64,000 nucleotides of DNA, taken from Escarpia spicata. Its lineage: Eukaryota; Annelida; Polychaeta; Sabellida; Siboglinidae. Every line of letters starts with the position of its first letter. Position 1 is the first letter of the stretch. The notes beneath the pieces were generated by a model. The model did no database searches. It saw only the letters and a program-made list of their open reading frames with translations, and was not told where the DNA came from. The stretch is taken from NCBI GenBank assembly GCA_963995525.1, contig OZ023205.1, positions 54,830,501-54,894,500 on the forward strand, read 5' to 3'. Below are positions 1 to 26,137 of this stretch, in pieces. A program made the translations under genes and the position numbers.

Positions 1-300
1 CTATGAAATCTGATAGTGGTGCCTCAATCGGTAGATTGGTGAACTGTGTCGACGAAACAACATGGTTCGCAGTGTCTAAGACACCAGAACGGGCCCGGTT
101 GTAGGTCCGTTTTCAGTTAATTTTAGGAGTGATTATCAGGAAACCATTTATTTATTTGAATAGCAGAACGATTAAACTTTCAAACGACATCAATATTGTT
201 GGGATCCGACGAAACGTAATTGTACTAGCAATCATTAAAAAGCGTTTTTGGAACGTATTTTACAGTTGTTAATTTTTCGCTCGCTTATTTATTTTTGATA
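1..300 (+). repeat. Foldback element family F, copy 1 (right half)
   Basis: The stretch matches 12,445-12,700 and 34,905-35,196 in the same orientation (shared words such as GTGGTGCCTCAAT, GGTGAACTGTGTC and CAGTGTCTAAGACAC). Its right terminus near 270-300 (TTTTTCGCTCGCTTATTT) is the reverse complement of the left terminus of the copy at 34,265, so it is the right half of an inverted-terminal element cut by the window edge. It lies in the intron before the first visible exon of adaptor copy A. It has no coding capacity. Confidence 0.75.
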
Positions 301-444
301 AAATGTATGCCAATAAGACATACATAATCAGGTATGATAAGAGCTTAAATACCAATATACGGATAGTTCTTACGTTTAGTGTGGCTGCAATGCTATCACC
401 ACAACGACGGACTCTCGTCTTGATATGTTGTTTTACGCCGGCAG

Positions 445-14321
<13,877 letters not shown>

Positions 14322-14999
14322 CCTGCGGATGAAAGCGTTGAAACAACGATCAATATGCCATTATTTGACACACTGCAGGACTTGGCCTGCTTCTCTGACC
14401 ACTGTGTGTTTTGGTTGTCGAAGTACTGTAACATTGGACAACATCAACGTGTCACTTATTGTGTTTACAATAACATTGGTATAGTACCAGCTATGCGTAT
14501 TATACGTTTTGCGCAGTCTTGCGGGTAAACACAACAACGGTACAACTGGAATGTGGCCGTGCTCGTGCATTAAAACCACTGACTGCAGTTGCAATGTTTC
14601 CATGTACAAACAGCAGACGTAGCCGGTGGAGTTGACATGGCATTGGATGGCATCGGACAAAATTGCGCGCGATGAGGTTCCGTCAAACGTTTGAATAATG
14701 TGTACACTCGGAGTGGCATAGTTAACATTATGATTGTTTTGTTGTTCATTTGTTAATAGCGGGTATAAAGAAAACGTAATTTACGGTATACGTAATTTCA
14801 TTCAGAGACATGAATGTTTGAAAAAGACACGCTATGCAATTGTTATACAGCTATCCGCTTCATCAAATGGACCCAACAATTTACTAGTGCACTTCATTCT
14901 TAACAAGCACACACTAAGTAAATGGATATCCGATTAACGATCTATGCACCTAGATGCGTTTGTGTATGTCTGTCTTCAACTAATTTATTCTGAATATAT
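14322..14999. other. Start of intergenic region, nothing recognised
   Basis: 3' flank of copy A. No AATAAA was found close to the stop, so the polyadenylation site is not placed. Confidence 0.4.
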
Positions 15000-15000
15000 G

Positions 15001-15178
15001 TAGTAGCAGTAGCAGTAGCAGTAGCAGTAGCAGTAGCAGTAGCAGTGGCAATGGTGGCACTGGTGGCAATGGTGGCAATGGTGGCAATGGTGACAGTGGT
15101 GACAATGGTGGCAGCAGCAGCAGCAGCAGCAGTAATAGTAGTAATTGTAGTAATAGTAGTAATAGTAGTAGTAACAAT
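15001..15178. repeat. Compound hexamer/nonamer/triplet repeat
   Basis: (GTAGCA)n at 15,001-15,045, then (GGTGGCAAT)n to 15,110, then (GCA)n and (GTAGTAAT)n to 15,175. It looks like stepwise mutation of one GNN-type array. Leucine- or tyrosine-rich frames here are artefacts. Confidence 0.9.
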
Positions 15179-15595
15179 AACATGAATACACCCTACAGCT
15201 GAAATTAATCCTTCTTCACCTTTGACCAGTGTGTCGTATCTTTATTCAGAGTGCAACATTGTGTTATGTTTTTCTTGATATTTGATGTCTCTCATGCCGT
15301 ACGTCTTTGGGGTAACTCCACAGGACACTTAATACGTTTATGCAATGGCGTCCTATGCGGCTTTCTCAGTGGTGTTCATCTAGTACAGCGATGAATTCCA
15401 CGGCTCTCTGTACAGGAATATCTTCAGGAATCCGTACCACGTGGTCGAGCTTAATTGAGCCATTTTAAAGGAGAGCTGATGTGCAGCGAGTGCACTTAAT
15501 GACATGTGCCCCACATGGCGTTTGTCTTGTTAATGTCACTGTCTAGATTGTAGAATGACATCGGGTACGCAACCTATGTAAATACACACTAGCCT

Positions 15596-16130
15596 CAGAC
15601 TTAAAGACAAACTATAGTATTCGTTGAGAATTAAAAAGTCAATACACCCGCTTGAAATGTTCACATATTACAATGATGTTTATGTGTTACTGATATGTCG
15701 AAAACAACCACCGTCACCGTACAATGGTCAACCGATATTGATCCACGGGGCATAAAATGAATCGGAGATTGAATCACTACGAAAACTACTTTTTTGTCTA
15801 GACAAATTATTCATGCCTGAAATCCATCAACTATATGAAGGATACACGTTCATTACAATGCAACAAAGATACCAATTAGCTATGGTGTTTAAAATATAAT
15901 TAATTTTTTTAAACATTTATTGAGTTTTTGAAATGTATTTATTATATTCTTTTAAATTGAAAACATGTATCTAAAAGTCTTGAAATGCTGACATATCATA
16001 AAGATGGCTATGCATTATAGGAATGTCAACCAAAAATCAAAGGTCACCGTTCAAAATTTTGATCCATGGGGCATAAAATGAATCGGAGAATGAATCTGTA
16101 TTTTTCCTCGTTTTAACTGCTTATGCCTGA
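15596..16130. repeat. Two diverged tandem units (about 330-bp spacing)
   Basis: GGGGCATAAAATGAATCGGAG occurs at 15,747 and again at 16,069, each preceded by a ATTTTGATCCAYGG-like word and a GTCACCGT word, and further upstream by a 'catattacaatgatg/catatcataaagatg' pair. The GGTCACCGT word also recurs in the arms of the element at 31.5 kb, suggesting a related terminal repeat. Confidence 0.6.
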
Positions 16131-16844
16131 TATGTTACATTACACAGGTTCGCACGTGAAATTACGTATTCAACAATGACATTGTCATGCCTACAAACAG
16201 ATTGTACTACTCGACCTGCGTTACCACCACCATTTTGAATTGAGAATCAAATTACGTCCCTGAACTAGTTAAAGCTACTGCGACTGCGCGCTGCTTGCGT
16301 TACTATGATATGTCTTTAACAGTTTACTTAACACATGTTTCATTGTATTTCGTTTTGCACAGCTGGAGAAAAATTACAAATACGATTGTTTTAGAAGATA
16401 GGAAATATTATTACAAGAAATATGTTGTTGTCACAAGTATGACATGCAATTACACGTTCATATTCGACAGTTGTTTATGTATACTTACATTCCGATTTAT
16501 AAATAGCCAGTGATTATCTATAAGCACCCACGTTGATAAACACGAAGGCATTACTCGACTTGTACAGAAGATTCAGTTAATCCAAAATAAATGTTACATA
16601 ATTGACATTTTAATCATATAATTATTTTATTGATATTACACCGCGCCTAAAATAGTTCCATATTCAAAGGTGGTCGTATAAGTGGATTGAACGAAGTCGC
16701 GGTTACTAATATATCAACAGTCTATTAAGATAAAGGAGCCAATTAAAATCGGTCTTGTTTGCCCTATTCGATTCAGACTAATTTCACGAAAATGGAAGGT
16801 AGTTCTATTGTGACATGACGGCGATCTAAAAATGTAAAGGTAAG

Positions 16845-16985
16845 TTTTTATATAGCGCAGTAGTCAGTCCTTAGAACTTCCCAAAGCGCTTCCCTCTTTT
16901 CTCCCTAGCAGACCATCTCGACTTCTCAGGCTCTATTTGAGCCTATACCTCTAAAAGAGCTAATAAAGAAAACTAGCAATTGAAA
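16845..16985 (-). mobile_element. SINE 3' fragment
   Basis: TAAGTTTTTATATAGCGCAG followed by CCAAAGCGCTT and CTCCCTAGCAGACC matches 51,861-51,940, the 3' part of the tRNA-derived SINE at 51.86-52.14 kb, in the same (minus) orientation. The tRNA-like head is missing, replaced by unrelated DNA. Confidence 0.7.
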
Positions 16986-17089
16986 ACTACAGTCAAGACT
17001 ATACCGCCAACAATTTACTGGAAAAATTTGCTGAAGACACAATATAAATTGCACGGATATCGCCATTGTGATTGAAAGCCTGACGTCAC

Positions 17090-18708
17090 TGTCGCGGATT
17101 AGCGAGGTCTCCGTACACTAGATGGCTCAGGTCTGGTAGGGTTCTTATATGTCAAGGTCTACGCATATGAGAAAGAACGGTTATCGTGAACAAGCAACAA
17201 AGAACGAGGAAAATTTAATAAACTTTATTACAAGATATATTCCTTTTGGTAAGTATCTCGATTAGCAAAAATGAAAAGAATAAAGAAATCCCGTAACCCA
17301 AATCTTAACAGAACATAATAAACAATAACTCTGAATCTTTGAATCTATCTAACTAAGGAAGTACAAATGTTACAATTATTCTTTCAGTTATCCAATTCCT
17401 CTTCCTTTCTAAGGTGGGTTGTTTCACTACACGACCAAACACTAGGCGTCAAGTGTTGTCTAAGAATAAATCCCATAAGAAAAATACACAACATATAGCT
17501 AGCCCTAACGGACTCTCATTACAGTAATCGGTTACAACAAATATACATATGTATACTTCAAGGGTAATAATACCTCGCTTCAAAACCACAGATAACTACC
17601 ATTCATAAAACAGCAAATAATAGATACGTTCAATTAGAAAATATACATTTACATTGGGCTAGTCCCATCTCGAACCTATGCGAACGTTTGTTGAAGTCAT
17701 CACGCCGAGCTCAGAAAAGAATCCGAGCGGTGTATCTCGGCCGCACGTGTGATGATGCCGGGCATTGGCGCTTGCCGCCGTACGCCGCGAATTCTCGAGT
17801 CGCGTCCGTGCTATGATCGACTTGTCTCGCACGGTCGCAAACGATTGCGATATCAGTAGAATACGTTCGCGTGAATGACGACGCCGGACGGTAGACGCTT
17901 ACCGCTGGCCGCTACGAATTCTCGAGTCGCATCTGTGTTTCGATCGAGTGGTCTTGCCCGGTCGCAAACGATCGAGAAGTCGGATGAATGAGTTCGCGCG
18001 AATGACGACGCCGGGCAGTATACGCTTACCACCGGCCGCTACTCGAGTCGCATTCGGTTACGCTGTCGGACGATGTCGCTGGGAGATCTATGACTATGTT
18101 GGCCCGAGCTAGGATGAGCGCGTTGCGAATATCGCTCATCGACGCAAATACGTCGGGGCCGACCGGAAAGTTGCTTCAATAAACCGCTGACGTGGCGGCA
18201 TGGCTGCTTCGAAGCTCGAACAGAATATTTAACACACAAAATCTGGGGAACGTAAACCACGTTAACGATTCCCACCACGCTTCACGACTTCATTTGCCAT
18301 TCTCTTGGCAGCAGGGCAACCTGTGTCGTTCATCCCTGTATCTGTCTGATGAGATCTGTACAATTCTCACACAGATCCCATCTTCAAAGAATTTAAATTT
18401 CTTATGCTTGATGACATCTATAGACTCCAACAGCTCAAATTTTATTACAAATTGATCAACAAGGTTATACCAGAATATTTCAGTCGTATTCCATACACAT
18501 ATAACTTTGCAATTCACCAATACCACATACGTGGTAAAAACAACTTGTTTATTCCCAGAGTTAATCATCAATATGCAAAAAAGTAATTACGTAACCAAGG
18601 CGGTTTGTCAACAATCTGCCTATCTACTGACTTGACCTTGCTCATTTACAAAATTAAAAAACCTAAGGAAAGTAGATTTAAACACCCACAAATAGCAGAA
18701 ATGCTACA
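17090..18708 (+). mobile_element. LTR family L, copy 1 (interrupted)
   Basis: Begins TGTCGCGGATTAGCGAGG and ends AGCAGAAATGCTACA, the same ends as the copy at 28,509-30,434, with TG..CA borders typical of LTRs. AATAAACTTTATTAC near 17,217 could be an LTR polyadenylation region. GC-rich blocks at 17,690-18,150 (CTCGAGTCGC, CGGTCGCAAACGAT) repeat internally. Flanks GTCAC and GTCTT do not form a clean target duplication. A LINE fragment lies inside. Confidence 0.75.
18350..18590 (+). mobile_element. LINE ORF2 C-terminal fragment inside LTR copy 1
   Basis: One frame reads FKEFKFLMLDDIYRLQQLKF, YYKLINKVIPEYF and FIPRVNHQYAKK, the conserved C-terminal region of a CR1-like LINE. LTR copy 2 has unrelated LTR sequence at this position, so the fragment replaced or entered LTR DNA. 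Confidence 0.7.
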
Positions 18709-18825
18709 GTCTTCTCTTCCCAATTCGTCAGTTGCAAACTGAGAATATTACTCTAGTCTGCGTAGCCGAATTTGTTTTGGAGCTGTAACTAATAACAACG
18801 TTACGTCCACATGGTGCGCTACCAC

Positions 18826-18992
18826 GTATACTACGTTGTCACTTTATTATACAACATTGTGACAATCCAAAACAACAACAACAAAATGCCATTTAATTTA
18901 AATCAACACGGGGAAACGTATTACATTGTAACTTTAAAATACAACATCGCAACACTTCAGAACAACAGGACCATTTAAATAATGCTGTCGCT
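18826..18992. repeat. Imperfect direct repeat of about 80 bp
   Basis: ACAACATTGTGACAATCCA...CCATTTAATTTAAAT at 18,850 recurs as ACAACATCGCAACACTTCA...CCATTTAAATAAT at 18,941. Unassigned. Confidence 0.5.
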
Positions 18993-19985
18993 AATTACGC
19001 TAACACGGTGCTGATTGTCCCTCAACAATACATTTATTCGCCATCTGTGTCCAAAGGTGCGACAAACAAAAACAAAAAGTGCAAATGAAACGCAAAATAC
19101 GACACAATCAATCGATATTAATGTATACCAGCAACAAAATCCATTCTCGAGATATCGCTACATTGACACAGTCACGGTGGAAGGTTTCCAAATAGATTCG
19201 TACTGGAAGATTGACAAAGGTGACGCAACAGGCAACTGCACTTGCACGCATGCGCACACACACAAGTGTACAAATACATACACATATGTTAGTCCACATA
19301 TCCGTGTTACACAATAACGTTTATATACTTTCATAATGTATTTTGTTTTTATACTTTGTTTTTCCTTTTGTCCTGTCAGAAACTATGCACATTTGTATAA
19401 CTAACTCCCTTGCTAGCGACGGCTGGCAGTCTTAATAATAGTCTCCTGGTAATAAAGGCTTTCTGAATCCATTTAGTGATGTTAAGTGCTGGCGATAGCG
19501 CCAGCACCGAAACTTAACACACGCGTCCCTTCACCGTCAAGTATCTATCAACATATCTACAGCCATCTATTCGGCCCAGGGCAGAGGAGGTTGGCAGGCT
19601 CTTACACAATTATATGTAACCTATTTAGGTAGTGAAAGCGATTTAAAAAAATAAGTTTTCAGCGCCGTCGATGCGGAATGACATTTCAAAACTAATTTAA
19701 CCTTTTTATTGATGAACGTGAACTTGAACAATCTAACAACCCAAGTTAGTTAACTAGCTTACCATTAATAGACTGTACTGGTTTCATAAAGAAATATTGT
19801 GTAAGAATATTAGCGGAAGATATTATTCTTGCCATTAAACAGACTATTAGTGTTATGTAGGAAGCTATGGATAGGATTTAGAAAGCAAGTATTTATCTCA
19901 TTAAACACTGTTGTAGTCACACCAAGTGACTAGGATAGATACATTATAATGAGAATATTAATTATTATGCCTCTGCATAAAGTAG
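18993..19985. other. Intergenic, no gene recognised
   Basis: A 100-codon frame at 19,015-19,317 ends in a short CACA tract and resembles nothing known. The remainder is AT-rich. Confidence 0.4.
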
Positions 19986-19989
19986 TTAT

Positions 19990-22345
19990 AATCTATCCAG
20001 GGTGATGAAACAAAGAGAAGCAGTTTGTGAAGAAGCTGTTTGATTTAACAAGATTTAACAAGATTGCCACCCGGAGAATTAACTCTAGGTGGCAGGTGGA
20101 CAAGGAAGCCCTTTGGCTTATCGAGAGTCCGACCCTTTTATCTATGTGTATCCCGCCCTTCTGAGGTATGTGTGAGGTATGTTTAAACATATTCACGCTA
20201 CTAGCACCCACACAATCAGCAGATGATATGTTCCATTCATTTACAGTCCTTTGTGAAAATGAGAACTTTCTTATATCTAATCTACACTGCTCCTTTGCTA
20301 ATGTAACTTCAAGTCCTCTAGTCCTTCTATCTTTCTGAACTGAGAAAAAATATTTCTATCAATATTTTCATAACCATTCAATATTTTAAACACTTCTATC
20401 TGGTCTCCTCTCAATCTCCTGGTCTCTAGTGTTGTTAAGCCGCATTTTTTAGGCGTATTTCATAACTAAGATCCCTCAGTTGTGGTATCATTTTAGTTGC
20501 TCTCCTCTGCACTCTTTCTAGCATATCTATGTCCTTCCTGCGATATGGTCTCCACGCTTGAATACAATATTCCAAATGGGGCCTAACTATTGTTTTGTAC
20601 AGCGGTATTATTAGCTCTTTTTCCTTTTATTAGGTTTCGTCTAATTAATCCAAGGATTTGATTTCCCTTTGAAGCGGCAATACCGCACTGCTCTGAAACC
20701 TTTATATCAGCACTAATGGTTAAACCTAAGTCCTTTTCTTTTACAGTAGTGCTTAGTACAGTACCCCCATTGTATATTCTACCTCTTCATTCCCATGTCC
20801 TGCGTGGAGGCATTTACATTTCCCAAAATTAAACAGCATTTGCCACTTTTCAGACCATTTGATCAACTTGTCAAGATCATCTTGTAAATGTTGTCTATTT
20901 CCATCACTTTTAATCCTTTTAAACTTTTGTATCATCCGCAAATTTCAACACCTTGCTTGTTATTTCATCATCCCAATCGTTGAAATATATTAAGAATAAT
21001 ATAGGACTTAGTACTGATCCCTGTGGTACCCCACTCAATACCGATTTCCAGTTTGAAGCCTCCCCATCAACTACTACACGTTGTCTTCTGTCAATCAGCC
21101 ATTTTTCTATCCAGTTTATTATATCATTTCCTATACCATGGGCCTTTAGTTTAAGCAGTAATCTTTGATGTGGTACTTTGTCGAAAGCTTTTTGAAAATC
21201 TAAGTAGACGATATCAACTGGTGATCCCTCATCTACCCACTTAGTGATATATATAACATATTTGTAAAAAATGTTGAGATGGGTTTATCAAGTTATGTTT
21301 AACAAGAAAATCCACCATGTGATCTTTAATTAGTCTTTCTAATAATTTGCAAATCACTGATGTTAAACTCACTGGTCTATAGTTCTCTGACTTGTTTCTC
21401 GAATTATTTTTAAATAACGGTATAAAGTTTGCCTCTTTCCATTCTAAAGGAACCACTCCCTCTTCTAATGACAAATTGAAAACTGTTGCAAGCGGTACGC
21501 TAATTTGTTCTACAATTTCCAATAATAGTTTGGGCGGAATCCCATCCACTCCAGGTGATTTATTATCCTTCATAGCCCTTATTTGCTTAGCTCCCAGTTC
21601 CGGGCTTACAATTAATTGTCCTGAATAGTCTGAATCTGCCCCCTTGAACTTAACCTCTGGTACTGGCAGTGAACTAATATCTTCTGTGGTAAACATTGAA
21701 CTAAAGTACTCATTCAGGTCTTCTGCCATTAAGGATCCCTCTGATATTATATTTCCAGCACTATCTTCTAGAGGACCGACCTTATCTTGAACTTTCTGTT
21801 TGCTTCGAACGTTCGCATAAAAACTTTTGCTGTCATGTTTTATATTACTAGCTAATTGTTGTTCATAGCTTCTCTTTGAATTTCTAATTTCAGCTGTAGC
21901 TTGGCTAAGTGCTTCTTTATAACTGCTGTAGTCGTCATCATTTCCAGTACATCTATATGACTTCCACATCATTTGTTTATACTTAATTTTTCTAATGGCT
22001 TCTTTCGATAAGTGTTTCTTTTTGGACCGTTTCCCTTGTTTTTGGAGGGTACACATTTATTGACTATGCACTTAATTTCACTCTTTAATATATTCCAGCA
22101 TTCTGTTGCTGTCTTATTTTTTAGTGTGTTATTCCAGTCTATCTTTGCTAAATATTTCCTCATGTCCTTATACCTTCCTTTGCGGAAATTTCTCCTATAC
22201 TGCTTTTTATTATTCCTTTCTGATTTTACTTTGATGGTAAAATGTATCTGGTTGTGATCACTACTCCCTAATGGCTCACATATCTTGACATTGTCAACTA
22301 ATTCATTCTGTGAGGACAAAACGTGCCAAAGATACAACAAAAGCG
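19990..22345 (-). mobile_element. CR1-clade LINE, 5'-truncated and broken
   Basis: Read on the minus strand from 22,345: end of the endonuclease domain (EPLGSSDHNQIHFTIKV), linker, then RT blocks KSPGVDGIPPKLLLEI, EWKEANFIPLFK, NYRPVSLTSVICKLLERL (21,970-21,300), DIVYLDFQKAFDKVPHQRL near 21,200, VPQGSVLSPILFLIY-like near 21,010, the catalytic KFADDTKV near 20,950 (intact ADD), DDLDKLIKWSEKWQMLFN at 20,870, and a C-terminal segment with RTRGLEVTLA near 20,330 down to 20,000. At least two frameshifts and stops separate the blocks. It lost most of the endonuclease and any ORF1. Confidence 0.85.
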
Positions 22346-22488
22346 ACATTCACGGGTCTCAATGCAGAGACACAATGTACTGTCCGGGTACCAGTAAGTA
22401 GTAGCGATAATTGATTATCACTTGGATAATTAATTTACTAATATTTAATAGTAATTTCTGGCATTGCAACGAAATTGATGTCATATTA

Positions 22489-23863
22489 CAGTCATTTTAA
22501 AAATTTTAAGACCGGGCACGATTTTTAAGCATTTTATGGTATGACATCAGATTGCATCAGATAATGTCTGGGTTGCATCATCCTATTTGGGCCTTGAAGC
22601 AATACGCCTAGTCAGTACTTCCAGGTCATTTGTTTGCTGCTGTCAGTATCGATTAGGTATTTTTCAGTTTTGTCTTCATCCCTGAAATGGGCACAAAATC
22701 GTCTTTGACAGAGGTTCTAAGGGCACAAATAGTGACTCTACCCGGAGAAGGATAAACGGAAAGAGACTTTAGTGCTAAATTACGTTATTCCAAGACAGCC
22801 GTGCACAACGCCATCGTTAAATTCAATACTGATGGCACTTTTCGTGACAGTAAAAGGAGTGGTCGTCCACGGAAAACTACGCTCTGGGATGACCACGCAA
22901 TGAGACGCATCGTGATGTGCTCGCCAATGAGCTCATGCAAGACAATTCGGGCTGCTTTACGCTTAAAATGTACGGAAATAAGTCTCAGTACTGTTTCGAG
23001 ACGTCTCAGCAAGGAATTTGGGCTCAAGTCCCGCAAGCCAGCCCGGAAGCCACGCCTGACACCTGTGATGAAAAAAAGAGACTGGACTTTGCCAGACGAC
23101 ATCGCCACTGGATTCTCGCGCAGTGGAAGAAAGTATTGTCCTCAGATCAATCGACCATGCAACAGTTTATACCTCGCAAGAGGCCAGTTAGGCGGCCAGT
23201 AGGTAAGCGATTTGATGAGAAATATACAGCAGCCACAATGAAACACCCGCCAAGTCAGATGATTTGTCATGTTTTAACCCTTCTGGTCTGTATTTTATTC
23301 CACCTAACACCACTATGAATGGACCTAGGTACGTGGAGTTGCTGAAGGAGAAGCTGAAACTGCATATGGACATCCACAAATGTACGATTTCCATGCAAGA
23401 TGGCGCTCCTTGTCACCGATCCAAGGTAGCCACTGATGTCCTCAAGAAGAACAAAATCTCCGTGCTGGAATGGCCTGGGAATAGCCCAGATCTAAATCCC
23501 ATTGAGAACCTGTGGACTATAATGAAGGATAAGGTGGCAGACAAACAACCATCAAGCGCTCAAAACTTGAAACAAGCTATCAAGGACGTTTGGGTCACCG
23601 AAATCACCCATGAGTACTGCGAATCTCTGGTTTCTAGCATGCCATATCGCATCCACGCGGTCATTGACAGCAAAGGAGACCACACAAAATACTGAAAAGT
23701 AGAGACACTGACACTTTTGGACGACATAAAGTTTCATATTATGTTGTACTACGTTTATTTGTTGAAATAAACTGATATAATGTTACGTGAAGGCCAAAAA
23801 ATCATAGTTTGGTCAAATTTCTTCAAAACATCGTGCCTGGTCTTAAACTTTTGCAAATGATTG
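22489..23863 (+). mobile_element. Tc1-type DNA transposon with inverted termini
   Basis: Termini CAGTCATTTTAAAAATTTTA and, inverted from the right end, CAATCATTTGCAAAAGTTTA are followed on both sides by AGACCRGGCACGAT; TA dinucleotides flank at 22,487-22,488 and 23,864-23,865, the Tc1/mariner target. About 1.37 kb in length. Confidence 0.9.
22687..23695 (+). pseudogene. Tc1 transposase, DD34E type, broken
   Basis: ATG at 22,687. Paired N-terminal DNA-binding domain with SGRPRKTT (GRPR hook), then KKRLDFARRHRHW. The catalytic triad region shows SSDQST for the first Asp (SDE in active copies), QDGAPCHRS for the second Asp, and SPDLNPIENLW with the Glu. A stop after LPGEG and at least three frame changes (near 22,760, 23,070 and 23,200-23,290) make it non-functional. 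The last 143 codons, to the stop at 23,695, are open. Both termini survive, so it could still be mobilised in trans. Confidence 0.88.
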
Positions 23864-23894
23864 TAACATCATGTATTACAATGATTCTGAATTA

Positions 23895-24270
23895 CATTCT
23901 CAGTCTCCCACCCTTGGAAGGATGACGCAGGCAACGCAGGCTGACAATGTTTTATAAAATAGCACAAGGCCTGGACCCACCACTACAGGCGGACGCCTTC
24001 CTCACACCAGCCAACAGAGACAAACATAGGATCAGCCCACTCACCTACGAGGGATACATAACTAACAACATTATTTAAAGGCAAACCAATAACAACAGCC
24101 GCTGCTTCAAAGTGTTCCTTTCTTCCAAGACTGACCAATATAGAGGCTCATTCTTTGTAAAGACGAATGGAACGCTCTCATAGACGACATTTTCAACCTG
24201 CCCACACACAACGCATTTGGGAGGCAGAGGGTTTCACTCAACGGCTAGCAGCCTTCCACGTGTCTTAACA
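23895..24270 (+). mobile_element. LINE ORF2 C-terminal fragment
   Basis: With frame changes it reads LPPLEG, RRQRRLTMFYKIAQGLDPPL, FLTPANRDKHRIS, SFFVKTN and WNALIDDIFNLPTHNAF, the usual LINE tail in which a structured C-terminus ends in SFFPRT..WN.LP. It begins 30 bases right of the Tc1 element. Confidence 0.65.
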
Positions 24271-24279
24271 GTGCTGTGT

Positions 24280-25410
24280 AATGAATTTTAAAAAGACTTA
24301 TTTTATACATTTGCCCTGTGCATACCAGAATGTTTTTGCCAAAATTGTATTATCGACCAGTTCCCATACGTAAGCCGGCAATCTTGAACTTAGCTATCAT
24401 GATTACTGTAGTTACTATACGCACCCGGACCTAGTTTCTACGTTATTGTGAACATAAGTTTATTTAAGCAGTTCCCAGCATCTAAATCGAAATAAGAAAA
24501 ATAGTTACAGCAATACAGATTGATATAGGCCTATTTTGGCTTTGCTTGGTATACTAAAAGTGGACAGACTTAGTCAGACTAAGGCTGCTCGTTCCGTGCT
24601 GTTTTAGCTTGTTTTTAATTTGATTTACAGTAAATTTCCAAGTATTTGTCATGATGAATTACGAATTATATTAACCAAATAGAAAGTGTCTGAGAATGAT
24701 GTTTAACGTTCCGGCATTCAGTCCTACTCCGACTCGTACCGAGGCGCCACCGCACGGATTGGATAACACTAAATCCGAATCGCCCCATTATATATTGCTT
24801 CTGTGTTCATGGTGGATGACCGAAGTGCCGGTACGTGTTAACACGACATCCCCATTTGGTCATTTTCTGCTGCCTGTAAACAAATTGAAATCAAGTATTA
24901 TGTGACCACGTTTGAGGACTACGGCCATTATGTTGTGAGCAGATTTAATATGTATAATAGAAGACTGAGTACACGAATTCACAAGTAACAACGACTGTAG
25001 TATTCCTTGTGCACGAACGTTTGATTGGGTGCATAATGTGTGATGATTTTTTGGGAGAAGAAAGTGACAGTTGGCAAATGCTATGCACAAGTTGGTGAAA
25101 TAATATATATTGACGTAGTTGATTTTCAGAATGCTCAATACATAATACATTTTCTATATAATAATACGGGGGGGGGGCTGAAGTTCACAAAAACCTTCAA
25201 CCATACACCCCCGAGGCTCACAAAAACTCCAATTGGACTCCCCTTGAGGCGCACACGAAATCTCTAACTGCATCCCCTTGCATAAATATTCGTGGGATTA
25301 AACTTGGCTCCAGCACCCAACCAAATTATTGGGGGCTCAGATCCCAAGCCCCCTCCGGATTCGACCCGTATAATATGTTATGGCCTAAAGTCGCATTTAT
25401 TTTGTAATCG
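24280..25410. other. Intergenic, no confident gene
   Basis: A + frame at 24,842-24,988 gives IEIKYYVTTFEDYGHYVVSR and a minus frame overlaps it for 96 codons; neither is recognised. G8 tract at about 25,171. The 25,190-25,330 part shares degenerate GAGGCTCACAAAAACT units with 780-900. Confidence 0.4.
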
Positions 25411-25414
25411 TCAG

Positions 25415-25987
25415 TTAACAAAGTGAATGCAATTGCCGCTTAAACATGTGGTGATATAACCGGGTAGGTGGCATAACAGACGACGTGTTCGCTGCCTCGT
25501 CTGTGGTCAGTACTTGATACAATATGTCCAGCTTAATAGGAGTATAGAATGTTTCGCTGTTCGGCTTGTTTTGATGGTCACGGTTGAGAGGTAGCGCCTT
25601 TGACTGAAATGCGTTCACGGCTGAGCGGTATTCAGGTCGTGCACAATGGCCATTTTATGTTGACGTACCTTGCAAGAGACGTGTGCTGAATTCGTCGCCA
25701 TTGAGTCGGTAACACCTCCCGTAAGAGGCTCGCATAGCCGGACCAAAAAGTAAGTATACGTCTTCAAATTGTAAGTAACAACTCATCCGCGCGACGATGA
25801 GTGAGTTGTCTGTTGGTGAGGAAGGCCCTTCATCTGGGTCCGTTCGACACAGGTTTATACTTATTAAGCACGGTGAGGTTTTCCACAATGTAGGACCCTT
25901 CCACTTCCTGAGTTCCTCAAAGCTACCAAGGCATTTAACATGATGTGTATTACGCGTCGCGTGGTTCGTCGTTCTGAACGTTGACAT
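25415..25987 (-). CDS. Hypothetical two-exon gene, 174 residues
   Basis: Exon 1 runs 25,987 to 25,669 (ATG, 106 codons plus one base) and ends in a consensus donor CAAG/GTACGT. Exon 2 runs 25,620 to 25,415 after an acceptor CGCTCAG and restores phase 1 exactly, reading AVNAFQSKALPLNRDHQNKP and stopping at HSLC. The intron would be only 48 bases, unlike the long introns of the adaptor genes. No domain, signal peptide or membrane helix is visible and I do not recognise the family. It could be a chance pairing of two open frames. Confidence 0.35.
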
Positions 25988-26137
25988 AGCTGTGACTATG
26001 TTGGTCAGTGGGTGTATATTTAAGTTAGCTTACGTTCTCAGCGATATAGTGGTGGGATAAAATAATGCAGGTTGAAATAAGGCATACAATATTCATACAA
26101 AGAAGATTGAGAACGTGTCTGCCTATCGGTATAGTCA

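Noticed and set aside
19015..19317. 100-codon + ORF ending in a CACA tract
   Set aside because: No recognisable motif, no homologous exon, tail is microsatellite; possible chance ORF.
24842..24988. Plus frame with FEDYGHYVVSRFNMYNRRLS
   Set aside because: Protein-like composition, but no start, no splice partner with fitting phase, and a 96-codon antisense frame overlaps it; not supportable as a gene.
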